Below are positions 20,413-31,665 of a stretch of 64,000 nt of DNA, piece after piece. The stretch lies in NCBI GenBank assembly GCA_038380435.1, contig JAWZYU010000027.1, forward strand, positions 6,073,156 through 6,137,155. Reading direction: 5' to 3'. The notes beneath the pieces are model-generated. The model saw only the letters and a program-made list of their open reading frames with translations. It searched no databases and was not told the DNA's origin. The translations under genes were made by a program, and so were the position numbers. Origin of the DNA: Ryuthela nishihirai (Eukaryota > Arthropoda > Arachnida > Araneae > Heptathelidae). Each line of letters begins with the position of its first letter. The first letter of the stretch is position 1.

Positions 20413-22311
20413 AAAAAGGAGCAGAAGAGACAGAATTATCTGAGTGATAAGGCACTTGAGCTTATTTCGGAAAGAAAGAACTGCAGGAATGTCCTTAATC
20501 AATACCCTACTAGTCCTAATAGAAAGCATTACAGAGAACTTAATAAACGTGTAAAAGATCAGTTACCTGCTGATAAGAATCTTTGGCTGACGAAGCCGAG
20601 GAAGCAGTTAGCCAGCACAACAGCAGAGAGCTGTACCAGATAGTTATTGTTTTGTGTGGTAGAAAACGGACAGGTATACAGGGATTGAAGGATAAGCAAG
20701 GTAAGGTCATAGAAGGTGAGGATTCTGTCATGGCTAGGTGGGCTGAGCATTTCAGTGATATTCTGAACAATGCGGTTAGCTCTATTCCCATTGTTTGCAA
20801 TGATGATAGATGCATTGGTGGCTTTAATGTTGACCCTATATAACACAATCTGAAGTTATTTTGGCTGTTTCTAAACTTAAACTTCATAAATCAACAGGGA
20901 TAGATGAAATTACTACCGAAATGCTTAGAGCTGGAAATGTTTCGGTTACCACTTGGATGACTGAAATTCTGAATATCTTTTATGATAAAGGCATGGGTTC
21001 CTAAGGATTTTACCAGAGTTATTGTTAACCCTATTTTCAAAAAAGGTGATCGCAGTTCTTGTGATAACTATAGGGGTATCAGCCTACTCTCTGCTCCAGG
21101 TAAAGTTCTTTCCATGATTGTGCTTAATAGAATTAAGAATCTGGTTGACAGTCAATTGCGTGATGAGCAATGTGGATTCAGAAGTGGTAGGGGATGTGTG
21201 GATCAGATATTTTCACTTAGGCAGATTCTTGAGAAATGTTTAGAGTTTCAGAAACCTTTTGTTGCTAGCTTTGTTGATTTCAAAAAGGCTTTCGACTCTG
21301 TTGATCGTCATAATTTGTGGTTGATTGTGAGATCATATGGGTATACCAGACAAGTTAGTTACCATAATGAAAGCTCTCTATAATAACACTGAGTCGTGTG
21401 TGAGAGTTGGTAAGGCTTGTAGCAATTGGTTTAGCATTACTTCTGGTGTTCGACAAGGGTGAATTTTGTCTCCTTTTCTCTTTAGTTTGGTTATTGATTA
21501 TGTTATGCGAAATTCACTTCAAGGGAAAGATTTTGCCCTTAAATGGGCTGGAGATACGAAAATTTCTGATTTAGATTATGCTGATGATTTAGCCCTTTTG
21601 GCAAATGATGTTGATGAGATGAACTCTTTCATTCGAACTGCTGATGAGACTGGTAATAGAGTAGGTTTGGATATAAACAGAGAGAAAACTAAAGTGATGA
21701 AAATTGGTCAGGCAGGCTGTGATTCAGTTAATCTGAATGGTTGCAGTCTTGAGCAGGTGTCACGGTTTAATTAACTTCGGAGCTATGTAACAGATAATGG
21801 TGATGTGCGGCATGAGATTAACAGACGAATAGGGATTGCTGCCGGGACTTTGAAGAATCTATGGAGAGTGTGGAGAAATAGGCGTATACACCTAAAGACT
21901 AAAATTAGACTGTATAATAGTTTGGTTCTTTCTAGGGTTAGTTATGGTAGTGAAACTTGGACACTTTGAAAACATGATAACAGGAAACTAGATGCTTTTG
22001 ATTCCAGATGCTTACGCAGTATCTTGGGCATTAGATGGTTCAACTTTGTAACTAATGATGAGGTTAGGCAAAGGAGTTTGCCACCTCCTTTAAGCAGCAT
22101 ATTGTGCAGAGAGAGACTCCGTTGGTTTGGCCATGTTGCCCGTATGAATAATTATAGATTGGCGAATAGGGTTATGAACAGTGTGCCTAAATGCCTCAGA
22201 AAGAAGGGGAGACCTAGGATGCGGTGGGCAGACAATGTCAAACAGGACCTTGTTAGAATTGGTGTTCAGTGGCCAGATGCAGTAGATGTAGCTCAGGATA
22301 GACTTGCTTAG
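20413..22311 (+). pseudogene. RTE reverse transcriptase pseudogene (copy 3)
   Basis: Carries all RT landmarks in broken frames: linker SDKALELISERKN, frame from 20583 (a short deletion after NLW shifts it), stop at 20843, then 20982-21383 with YRGISLLSAPGKV, QCGFRSGRGCVDQ and motif A FVDFKKAFDSVDR, a shift in RSYGYTRQ, a stop replacing Cys in QGCILS (GVRQG*ILS near 21461), motif C DYADDLALLAND near 21570-21605, and C-terminal ILGIRWFNF and RPRMRWADNVKQDL. Motif A has the normal AFD here, unlike copy 1 (AWD). At least four disabling changes. Confidence 0.9.
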
Positions 22312-22359
22312 AGAACTACATTGCACGGTTTGGTTGGACCTCCGTAGCCCATGGCTGCT

Positions 22360-22360
<1 letters not shown>

Positions 22361-22450
<90 letters not shown>
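22361..22450 (+). repeat. GAT array, about 30 units: RTE tail
   Basis: Uninterrupted GAT units directly after the RTE 3' end (CCATGGCTGCTT). It serves as the LINE tail; poly-Asp and poly-Ser frames through it are artefacts. Confidence 0.97.
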
Positions 22451-22453
<3 letters not shown>

Positions 22454-22463
22454 TCGTTTAGGA

Positions 22464-24136
22464 TGTTTCGACACTTACACCTGGTTGATTTAAATATCAT
22501 CTAACTGAATATTCAATCATTAATTTGCCGTAAGTATAATTAGTACAATTATTTATTAAGTAAATTATTAAATTGTCATAATTCTTGTAAAAATAATTGT
22601 TTTATCCATTAAAAAAATTCATTTGAAATCAGTTTAGTTATTTCGAACCCATTACACATAACTGTCAAATAATTATTGCAGAAATTTCATAACAACATGT
22701 GTACATGTTTTAGGTTAAACAGCACACATGATAAATGACGATGATGGTGGTGAAGCTTCGATAAGCGGGAAAAAAGTCACGGATATTAATTTGAGGTGCA
22801 ATCGAGCGTCCACCTGATTTCCGTGTAAAATATTTGAATAAGTATAAGCTTGGGTCGACTTAATATTTTTCTCTCTCCGTTCTAATAATCTTTAAGTCTA
22901 CTCACTGAAAATTAAAACACTTTATCTCAAATTTGACAACTTGGAATTAGACAGATCAGTCACTCCTGAGGGCATTATACCGATTTTGCTGCGGCATTGG
23001 AATTAAATTACTGCTTATCTGTATGTATTTATATTTATTTATGTTTAATGCTTTCAAACAAGATTATTATCCCATTTTAATATTTAGCTCTGCTCGTGCA
23101 AAAAGAGACTCTCTTAAAGTGGGTTCTACATTTTGTTTCTAGACAACAATCACAGATGAAAAAACATGCAAACCTATCAGATGTCAACTTTCTTCAGCTT
23201 CAAAAACAGATTAAAACCTACTTTATTATTCGTTTATTAGGCACGAAATAAAAACATCATTCTTTGCACGTGGAATTTAGCTTTACCTAGCTTCACTCGG
23301 GGTAAACAATGAAGAAGCGATTTAATGCTCCAAAAGAGGATTAAACCGAAACCTGCGAATCTTGTTAGAATAAACTTCCACTCTTTAGAACAGCTTCCGC
23401 TTATTCCTGGAAGAGATGCCGCGAGTCCTGGGGCTGCACTGCAGGCTCAGACTTGAAAGAGAAATCTCGCGTGAGGCAAACACGTTGTTGATCAGAGAGA
23501 GAGAGAATGCTCTTCCCCCAACCCACATCGTCCCAATAACGCATTGGGGTGTTAGAGAGTCGTTTTCCGTTTCTAAGAGGAACTGGTCAACAAGACCTGA
23601 AGCATAAGACAGTTTCTTCCCAAATGGATGTTTCTCACGGTTGTCATGACAACAGTATCCGCGAGCTGAAACAGGTGGATGGTAATCGCATTTAAGAGAA
23701 CCGTTACCCCAATTAGCTTTGAGGGCAGGTCATTAACAAGCATTAATCATTTCATCCGGGAGCGTTCTGCCTTCACCTTGAAGAGCGCCTCCAGTTTCAA
23801 TGGAGCATATAATTAAATGTGGATTCCCATGCCAGTTGTTGGCGCTCAAAGATTCCATCCACGGTTTACTTGCAGGTGAGGATTTCGCGAGTAATATTGG
23901 CATCAAGGTACTTTTAATCCGCGTCGAAATCCGCCGGGATTCTCACGTGCTAGGCGAGTAAGTCGAGTAGACCAACTGGAGCTGTTTCAAGATTGTCCAG
24001 TTGCTTAGAGGTCTCGATTAAATTTCGAATACGGCAGATGGGGGAGTTCATGGAGATGAGCGAAGTAGCATTCGAGCGGTGTCAGCGATTTATTGAAGGT
24101 ATTCACCAAAACTGAGAGGATGATCGGTAACAAATG
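22464..24136. other. Largest repeat-poor stretch; no gene identified
   Basis: This 1.7-kb block shares nothing recognisable with other parts of the window. From 23300 onward it is locally GC-richer (for example 23416-23607, an open frame of 63 codons, and 23640-24060). It may be unique host DNA, possibly with an exon or regulatory sequence, but I could not recognise a protein, promoter or splice pair. Confidence 0.3.
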
Positions 24137-24149
24137 CCTGCATGTCTAG

Positions 24150-24455
24150 GGGCGGGGGTGGCTCAGTCGGTAGCGCGCCAGGCTCGTAATCTGTAGTTCC
24201 CAGCTGCGAGTCCCAGCTGGGTCAGCGTCCGTCAGATGGGACGTTAAGACTTGGCCCCGTGTGTGGGAGAGCCATACCCTGTGCACGTTAAAGAACACGC
24301 TGGATGGTCTTGACGGGAGGCTACCATCTGTCTCCCAACAGCTGTTCCAGTGGCTCCCCTCCCCCAACCTTCTCTGAGCCTTTGGGGTCCATGTGACCTG
24401 GCCATTTAGCCCATGGTGTGCAATAAAAGTGCCGCTCAGAGGTAAAACAACCAAA
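24150..24455 (+). mobile_element. SINE-A copy 6, internally deleted, with TSD
   Basis: Plus-strand copy flanked by exact 13-base CCTGCATGTCTAG at 24137-24149 and 24456-24468. About 80 bases after the B box (the GAGATTTATCTCCGC region) are missing, joining GTCAGCG directly to TCCGTCAGATGG. The duplication shows it inserted as a unit; the deletion may have been present in the RNA or arisen later. Confidence 0.95.
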
Positions 24456-24659
24456 CCTGCATGTCTAGCAATATTTGGGTGTTTGCTATTGGATCAAAAG
24501 AATTGAAAGGAAATTTAAATGGCTAAAAATGCAAACAACAATTTAAGCAAGAGTTAAAATTTTGATAATAATTATCAAAATTATAACGTTTGCTACAAAA
24601 CGCTTAAAAAAGTCAAAGAGAACGAAGGAGGAAGCAACTCATATAAGTGATTCTTCTTT

Positions 24660-24794
24660 AGGTTGTGTTGAGTTGTTTTACTTCTGAAAAGTACTTTTCT
24701 GCATACAGTGGGCTAAATGGCTAGGTCACAAGAACCCAAAACTCAGAGAAGATTAGAAACTGGACATCTGTTAGGAGACAGATTGTAGCATCAA
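24660..24794 (-). mobile_element. Old SINE-A 3' fragment
   Basis: Diverged 3' part (TTGTTTTACTTCTGA, GGGCTAAATGGCTAGGTCAC) on the minus strand. It is cut off after GACAGATTGTAGCATC, where RTE copy 4 begins, so the LINE probably inserted into it. Confidence 0.75.
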
Positions 24795-25137
24795 ATAAGA
24801 CTGGACTTGTTTATGGATTTCAGCTTGATTATGGATCCTGGACTTGTGCACTGTTGAGGGTGAATCTGCCGCTGTGTTTTCTGTTTGCTTGTGGGTTGCC
24901 AGCCCTAAGTGAACAGAAGCACGGGATACCTTATATCAGCTGGTGGATAATCGTGATCAGAGGCCATCGCAGGTACCTGAACCCTCACTTAGCTAGGTGG
25001 GCATCATCGATTCTAAATTGGAGTAATGAGTCTCAGGTAGGTCTATGGCTCTTGAAAAGGTCAACTTGAAAAGGTGTTAATGTTACTACCAGCATCTGAC
25101 TTCAGCATTTAGCGTAGGAGGAACAGGTCTTTGCCCC

Positions 25138-26623
25138 ATGCCTACGATCAGGGGACTGTTTGATATTGTTGGCCCTACTTATCTCAATAAACCTAGCTTC
25201 TTTAAAAATCCTACTAATCATTTTCTCTCTGCAGGAACGTGGAACGTGAGGACATTACACAGAGATTATTCTCTTGATGTCCTCACGAAGGAATTCCAGC
25301 GTTATAACCTAGATATTCTAGGCTTGCAACTGACCAGATGGACAGGTAAAGGTGAGAAACTTAAAAATAACTTTAAATTTCTCTTTACATGGAGCGAAGA
25401 TGGAAGGCATCACCAAGGCCATCAGGGGATTGTTTGATTTTGTTGGCCCTACCTCTCTAAATAAACCTGGTATCTTTAAAATTCCTATTAATCATTTTTT
25501 TCTCTACAGGAACTTGAGGACGTTACTTAGAGATTATTCTCGTGATGTCCTCACGCAGGTATTCCAGCGTTATAACCAAGATATTCTAGGCATGCAAGAG
25601 GCCAGTGGGTAGGTGAAGGTGAGATACTTAAAAACAACTTTAAATTTCACTTTTCAGGCAGGAAGGGTGGAAAGCATCTCAGCAGATTCGCCAGTGGTGC
25701 TCTTCTAGGATATGACTGCATTAATGAAAGATTTCTTAGAGCAAAATTTAAAACAAAAATTAAAGACTTGAGTGTCATCTGTTGTTATGACCTTCATGTT
25801 CTCCGATGAGAATGAGAAGGATACATTTTACAGCCAGCTTCAGGATATTTTGAATTCTGTGAAGAAAGGAGATATTTCTCTTATGCTAGGTGACTTCAAT
25901 GCTAAAGTTGGTATTGACTCTGATTTTTGGGCAGGAATTTTAAGTCCCTTTGGAATTGGTTGTTTGAATGGCAATGGGGAACGTCTCTTACAGGTAAGTA
26001 AACTTAATAGTTTACGAATAACTAACACATACTACAAATATCGGGACATTTATAAATTCACATGGGTTTCACCTGATAGGTTGCACAGGAAAATGATAAA
26101 TTATGTTTTAATTAACAGCAAATGGGGTAGTTCAGTTAGGAATATCAGATCATACAGGGGAGCCGAAATTGGGTCTGACCGTTACCTGGTCAAAGATGTC
26201 TTACAGCTGAAGCTTAAGAAATGTTGTGCTAAGGTTAATAAAATTAGCTTTAACACTGAATGTCTAAATGATCCAGATATAGCCAAAGCATTCCGTGATA
26301 GGCTACGTAGTCATTATGACAATCGTGATTTGCTTACTGTTGAAGTTGCGAAAGAATGGGATCAGTTTAAACAGGCTTTTCTCGAAACCAACGGTACTCT
26401 TTTGAGTAAAAGGGAACAGATGAAACAAAATTACTTGAGTGATAAGGCTATGGAACGTATTTCTGAAAGAAGGAAGTGCAGGATTAATAAGAATCAACAC
26501 CCTACTAGTCCTAACAGAAGGCATTACAACGAGCTTAATAAATGTGTAAAGAATCAGTTACCAGCTGATAAGAATCTTTGGCTTGGGAGTTTGGCTAACA
26601 AAGCAGAGGAAGCAGTTCTCTAA
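25138..26623 (+). pseudogene. RTE endonuclease and linker (copy 4)
   Basis: The first endonuclease segment (TWNVRTLHRDYSLDVL, GLQLTRW) is followed at about 25420 by a second copy of the same region (IRGLFDFVGPTSLNKP, NLRTLLRDYSRDVL, GMQEASG). The frame resumes at 25772-26623 with LGDFNAKVG, FTWVSPDRLHRKMINYV, GSDRYLV, then the linker QNYLSDKAMERISERRKC. The GLHETRW Glu is Leu in the first copy, the IDYI Asp is Asn, and the GSDH His is Arg, so the nuclease would be dead even if the frames were intact. Confidence 0.88.
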
Positions 26624-26699
26624 CTGCTACGTCTGCGTTATCAGCCAAACTATCACAATCTGCATAACATCAGGGGTTGTACCAGATAACAACCCTGCC

Positions 26700-28317
26700 C
26701 AACAGCAGGGTTCTACCAGATAGTTAATGTTTTATGTGGGGAAAAAACAGACAGGTACACAGGGATTGAGGGATAAACATGGCAAGGTATCTTTGAAAAC
26801 ATGGTAAAGTATCAAGGAAAGTGAGGATTCTTTGATTGCTAGGTGGGCTGAGCATTTCAGAGATGTTCTAAATGATGTGATTATTTCTACCCCATTGTTT
26901 GTAATGAGGATAGATGCATTACCGGCTTTTATGATGGCCCTATATCACATTCCGATGTCACTTTGACTATCTCTAAATTGAAACTGCATAATTCCCCAGG
27001 GGTGAATGAAATCACCATTGAAATGCTTAGAGCTGGGAACATTTGTGTTGTCACATGGCTGATTGAAATTTTGAATATCGTTTACGATAAAGGTGTTGTT
27101 CCTAACGATTTTACTAGAGCTATTATTGTCCCGATTTTTAAAAACAGTGATCGCAGTTATTGTGATAATTGTAGGGGAATAAGTTTACTTTCTGTTCCAG
27201 GTAACGTTCTTTGCATGATTATAATTAAAAAAATGAAGAATTTCGTTGATGAACAACTGCGTGATGAACAGTATGGATTCCGAAGTGCTAGGGGATGTAT
27301 TGATCAAATATTTCATTTAGGCTGATTCTTGCGAAATGTTTAGAGTTTCAGAAACCTGTGGTTGCTTGCTTTATTGATTTTAAAAAGGCTTTGGACTCTG
27401 TTGATCGATATAATTTGTGGTTGATTGTTAGATCATATGGAATACCCGATAGATTAGTTAGTATAATGAGAGCTCTCTATAATAAAACTCAGTCGTGTGT
27501 GGGAGTTGGTACATCTTGCAGCGATTGGTTTAGCATTACTAGTGGAGTTAGACAAGGATGCATTTTGTCTCCTTTTCTTTTTAGTTTGATTATTGATAAT
27601 GTTGTGTGAAATTCTATGAAGAGATTGGTAGTAGAATACGTGTGGTGATAAACAGAGAAAAAACTAAAGTGCTGAAAATTAGTGTCAGATGATTCATCAG
27701 TTGCTTTGAATGGCTACACACTTGAGTAAGTGTCTCATTTTGATTATCTTGGGAGCTATGTAACAGATACTGGTGATGTGCGGTATGAGATAAATAGAAG
27801 AATAGGGATTGCCGCTGGGACTTTTCAGAATCTATGGCGAGTGTCGAAAAATAGGCACGTACACCTAAAGACTAAAATTAGAATGTTTAATAGTTTGGTT
27901 CTTTCTTCAGTTAGTTATGGTAGCGAAACATGTACCCTTTTGTAAACAGGATAACAAGAAGCTTGATACCTTTGATTCTAGATGCTTACACAGTATCTTG
28001 AGCATTAGGTGGTTCGAATTTGTAGTAATGATGAGGTTATAAGAAGGAGTCATCAACCTCCTTTTGAGCAGCATACTGTGCGGAAAGGGACTGCGTTGGT
28101 TTGGCCATGTTGCCCATATGCAGAGCTACAGATTGGCAAACAGGATTATGAACAGTGTTGCTAAGGTTTCAGAAAAAGGGAAATACCGAAGTCGGGATGG
28201 GCAGACAATGTCAAAGAGGACCTTGCTGGAATTGGCCTAGAGTGGCCAAATGCAGCAGATATAGTTCAGAACAGATACATCTGGAAAAGAAAATTACAGT
28301 CTCCTCCGTAGCCCATG
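26700..28317 (+). pseudogene. RTE reverse transcriptase (copy 4), YADD deleted
   Basis: RT fragments in frame pieces 26963-27325 (CRGISLLSVPGNV, QYGFRSARGCIDQ) and 27358-27609 (motif A FIDFKKALDSVDR, motif B SGVRQGCILSPFLF). At about 27611 the sequence jumps from IDNVV to the region equivalent to EEIGSRIRVVINREKTKV, so roughly 130 bases containing motif C (YADD) are missing. The C-terminal part follows in broken frames (SHFDYLGSYVTDTGDVRYEINRR). Confidence 0.85.
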
Positions 28318-28440
28318 GCAGGGCAATATCAAACAGGACCTTGCTAGAATTGGCCTAGAGTGGCCAAATGCAGCAGCTGTAGCTCAGAACAGATACATCT
28401 GGAGACGAACATTACACTCTCCTCCGTAGCCCATGGCTGC
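28199..28440 (+). repeat. 118-bp tandem duplication at RTE 3' end
   Basis: The stretch from GGCAGACAATGTCAAAGAGG to GTAGCCCAT (28199-28316) is followed by a second version (GGCAGGGCAATATCAAACAGG to GTAGCCCATGG, 28317-28435). The units differ at several positions, so the duplication is not recent. Confidence 0.9.
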
Positions 28441-28639
28441 ATGAAGATTTGGTACGTATCTATATGTATGTACTCTAGTTGCCGAGCTCTTCCAATCATG
28501 GGGATTCTCCTAAAGAGGAACATGATTTTTCTGAATTCTTAGTTCTGACGCTCTAGCAATCAGTTTAACATCAAAAACAACAGCAATGGGAGCTGATAAT
28601 TACTCAATTTCTTTAATTGAAAATTTATTGCAAAATGAT

Positions 28640-28770
28640 CTCTGGGTATTTTTGAATTTTCTCAATACCGTATGTATCACAGGACTTTCACCTCCTTCAT
28701 GGAAATTGCTCTGGTAGTTCCTATTTTGAAACCTTGTCAGTGACCCATCTGGTTCATAGAAAAATTCCCA
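28640..28770 (+). pseudogene. Second LINE: small RT fragment
   Basis: Shifted frames read FLNTVCITGLSPPSW then MEIALVVPILKPCQ, resembling the non-LTR reverse-transcriptase region PxxWKxAxVVPIxKP typical of jockey/CR1-like LINEs. The match is short and decayed; the next conserved block (YRPISL) is not found. Confidence 0.45.
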
Positions 28771-28799
28771 GAAAGTTCATAGCATCAATTGGAAGAGAT

Positions 28800-28895
28800 C
28801 TTGATCGGCGGCTGACAGCATAATGGTCCAAAGCACCTACCATGTTATTAGGCGGTTGTGGGTTAGTATCCCATCCGGCTCAAGACAATTTTTCC
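28800..28895 (+). other. Possible tRNA-like sequence
   Basis: AATGGTCCAAAGCACC, then ATGTTATTAGGCGG, then TTGTGGGTTAGTATCCCA resembles a decayed A box, anticodon arm and T arm in correct order, as in family C. It lacks a proper B box and is probably a SINE relic. Confidence 0.3.
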
Positions 28896-29444
28896 TCCAA
28901 AATTGATCGACGTTAACTTCAGAATGATGTATTCCTTAACATCACTAAAAATATGCTTTTAAATTTATATTTTATCAATATCCGTTTTCTTATAATACTG
29001 TTTACAATTAAATATAATTAATAAAAAATGTTCTTCAACAGTTTGCTCCATATTCCGGCATTGACATCTCACTGCCATTATCAATTTTGATACCTGCTAT
29101 GGAATTTTATATTCAAAACTCACAGATTTAGATTTTAGAAGTGATTGCGTTTTCTTTCATTTTTAGCATTTACTGTGAATAACTTGTCACTGTAAAATCA
29201 TTTTGTAAAGGTTTTTATTGCACAACTTGACTAAAATTCCCATCATCGTTTTAGAAGAAGAAGAGGAAGATTCAGAAGGTTATCGATGGGCAAACCTTTC
29301 ATGGCCATTTTTTGGAATAGGGTCTAATTGTCTAGGGCCGAAAACCTTGCAGTGCACTAAGTTATCGTGAGATGAAGCTGCAGACGAAGTTTGGTGATCA
29401 TAGTTCTGACCGTCTATGAGACGATAATGAACAGACAGACAAAC
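28896..29444. other. No recognised element
   Basis: AT-rich sequence ending in GAACAGACAGACAAAC just before the 3.2-kb duplication. No gene supported. Confidence 0.35.
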
Positions 29445-29858
29445 ACTCTATTATATACATAATAGATTAAGCATCCGTTAACATGTCGACAAATATGAAA
29501 TGCGATTTGGTAGAAACTGAGAAAGAATTAAATTTTGTTTTAAGCCTTCCTATCCATAGCTAAAAAATAATCTGCTAATCGAGAAAGAATGTTGGATGAA
29601 TGCAAAAAAAGAAATAAAAAAGTTGTTAAAATTGTGGCTCCGAATTCTAGGAATTTTTATTATCAAATGAATTTTTCCGATTTTCTTTTCTTAATATGAA
29701 TTAATCAAATATTTTGTAGTCTCATTTGATTAAGAAACCTCAACGCAAGTATTATTTTGAAATACGACGAAATCTCAATTTTTCAGCTTAAAAAATATCA
29801 ATTGTGTCGTAAATTATATTTTGAGCAAAATAAAAAGAAGAGGAAATACTAACGAATA

Positions 29859-30042
29859 AATAAATACCCTCTCAAGCAGCTGCTTGCCACAGAGGTCTAG
29901 CAGGAATATGCCAGAGTAGAAGGTCTGAGAGGTTGGCAGGACCTCAGCAGAAAACGACACATACATCGATGCCTTACCCGGGGTTCGAACCCAGATCCCA
30001 TCAGATCAGTAGCCAAGCGCGCTAACCACTCGGCCATGGGAC
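29859..30042 (-). mobile_element. SINE-B copy 2 (in duplication copy 1)
   Basis: Minus strand. Compared with copy 1 (2353) it lacks about 24 bases of body containing the GACAGGAGCCTGTCAG palindrome (AGGTCTAGCAGGAATATGCC). Head and both promoter boxes are intact. Confidence 0.9.
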
Positions 30043-30624
30043 TGCTAATACTAGCAAATATATTATTTAATTTTTCAACCAATGTTTTCCACTCCGCAAG
30101 TTTTGTAAATTTTATCAGATGATTTCCAAATTGAAAAAAATAGAAAAATGTTATAATCCTATATATAGAGATTCTGTGACCATTTCGTTAGAAACAAATC
30201 GGTATGATGCGACGGATTCAAAGATCAGTAAGTTCCTAAGTAATCTTTTTACGAAACAAGTGAGGGAACATAAAGACCTCAATTAAATAACTCTAAATCA
30301 GATTTTTTTAATAATTTGGTTCAGTATTTAAAGAACTATAGAAATTGTCAAATATTTAACAACAGCGATATTAGTCAGAATAAATTATCTGAATTGTTAA
30401 TTCAAACTGGTTAAAAACAAAAGAAATAATCGTTATCTTTGTCTTTCTTAAAATGTATAAGAGTATTATTAGATGATGTGCAATGTTTATTTATTTTGCA
30501 GTTTTCCCGCTTTCAATGAACTTTGGAAAAGGAGCTAAGTTGTTAAATGTTTCGGGTTCAACAACTATTTAAATACCAAAAGAATCTTGAATACTGAGAA
30601 AATCTCGAAATCGAGATGTAGCTA

Positions 30625-31041
30625 CACTACTCAAAGTGGAAATCGCAACATCGCAAAAGAAGTGATGTATACTCCCGAAACTGACAGGACAAAAAGCAAG
30701 GTGCTTGAATTTATTACAGATTCATCAGTACATATCCACCTCAGGATATATTATATACAAGCCTGTAGGCGTCTCGGCATTTCATCAGTCCAGATGGTTA
30801 ATGGTGTCCTGAGGTATGGCGTTCCAAATAACATCCCATTGGGCACCCAACTGTACTAGGTTCGCCGCCGGAGGGAGATACTGTACTAGGTTCGCCGCCA
30901 CACATGCTCAATGGGTAACAAATGCTGGAAGTATGGCGGCCATGGGTCATTGTCCACACCTTGGAGACTGTCCATCGTTTCACTTGCAGTGTCTGGTGTA
31001 GAGTTATCCTATTGCAGAATCAGTCCAACCATGGTAGTAAG
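30625..31041 (-). pseudogene. Tc1 transposase C-terminal part (Tc1-b, copy 1)
   Basis: A Tc1 terminus CACTACTCAAAGTGGAAATC starts at 30625 after TA. Minus-strand reading from 31041: MVGLILQ, stop, DNSTPDTASETMDSLQGVDNDPWPPYF, LLPIEHVWRR, stop, and MPRRLQACI. These are the second catalytic Asp (DN) and the Glu (PIEHVW) of a DD34E transposase, with 32 rather than 34 residues between them. A GTACTAGGTTCGCCGCC unit is duplicated at 30854-30900. The transposase continues at 31614-31665 (RYIDDIVTPVIRPFL) beyond an inserted hAT MITE. Confidence 0.82.
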
Positions 31042-31605
31042 CAGTGGCGGCTCGCGTATAGACACTGTGGACTGCAGCACCCCCAATTTCAACTTGATAT
31101 TATCGATAACATTTAATATAATGAGTCCTTTTTTCTTTAATTCTTTCTTTATACTTGTACAATATATAATCCTTAAGCTTAATGTCAGTAGCCATCCCCC
31201 AGTTTATGAAAAAGATACAAAAATCTTTGTATGGAACTGTGCGCTTTACAGTATTAGCGGCGAGGTGTTTGACTGTTGTGCGCATGCGCACATAGGAAGC
31301 TACACGCGAGGCTGCAAGGGAGAGAGAGCACTGTCGTTTCCGCAGTGCCGACCCTGGCGTGCTGGTTGAAGGTAGTTTTTTTTACTCCGCGTGTGTTGTG
31401 CTTAAAAACCGTGTACCATATTCTTGAATGTGATAAAGTGTAGAATTAGATTATTATCCTGCTTCCAGCTATTCTATTTGATTCATTTTATTTTTCGGTT
31501 CTTTTATTTTTTCGTTTTTTTTCTTCCTTTTACACAATTTTAAAACAAAGGCTAAAAATTTTCTGGAACAGCACCCCAATTAATTTTAGCTACGAGCCGC
31601 CACTG
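31042..31605 (+). mobile_element. Non-autonomous hAT element (hAT-m, copy 1)
   Basis: 564 bases with terminal inverted repeats CAGTGGCGGCTCG and CGAGCCGCCACTG, and the 8-base duplication GTAGTAAG at 31034-31041 and 31606-31613, the signature size for hAT. GCACCCC appears next to both ends. No transposase is encoded; frames inside (30911-31369 overlaps) have no recognisable match. It sits inside the Tc1-b transposase, whose reading frame resumes on the other side. Confidence 0.92.
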
Positions 31606-31613
31606 GTAGTAAG

Positions 31614-31665
31614 GAAGGGTCGTATCACAGGAGTAACAATGTCATCGATGTAACGTCATTCTAAT
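31614..31665 (-). pseudogene. Tc1-b transposase, part beyond hAT-m
   Basis: Minus strand reads RYIDDIVTPVIRPFLT, the usual Tc1 stretch just before the second catalytic Asp. Beyond 31665 Tc1 similarity is lost. Confidence 0.75.

Larger units (their letters stand above)
20413..22451 (+). mobile_element. RTE copy 3, 5'-truncated
   Basis: A 2-kb RTE copy starting in the endonuclease-RT linker and ending in a clean GAT array. Candidate target duplication: AATCTTTTAGGA at 20401-20412 and AATCGTTTAGGA at 22452-22463 (one mismatch). The left copy also resembles the LINE at that point, so microhomology may have helped set the 5' join. Confidence 0.88.
24795..28446 (+). mobile_element. RTE copy 4, longest single-orientation copy
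   Basis: About 3.65 kb, starting at the leader position equivalent to 6656 in copy 1 and reaching the 3' end GTAGCCCATGGCTGCATGAAGAT. Its GAT tail is reduced to almost nothing. It contains two tandem duplications (about 280 bp at the start of the endonuclease, about 118 bp at the 3' end) and a deletion that removes the RT YADD box. Confidence 0.9.

Noticed and set aside
22090..22504. Poly-Ser and poly-Asp proteins
   Set aside because: They read through the GAT tail of RTE copy 3 and antisense RTE sequence.
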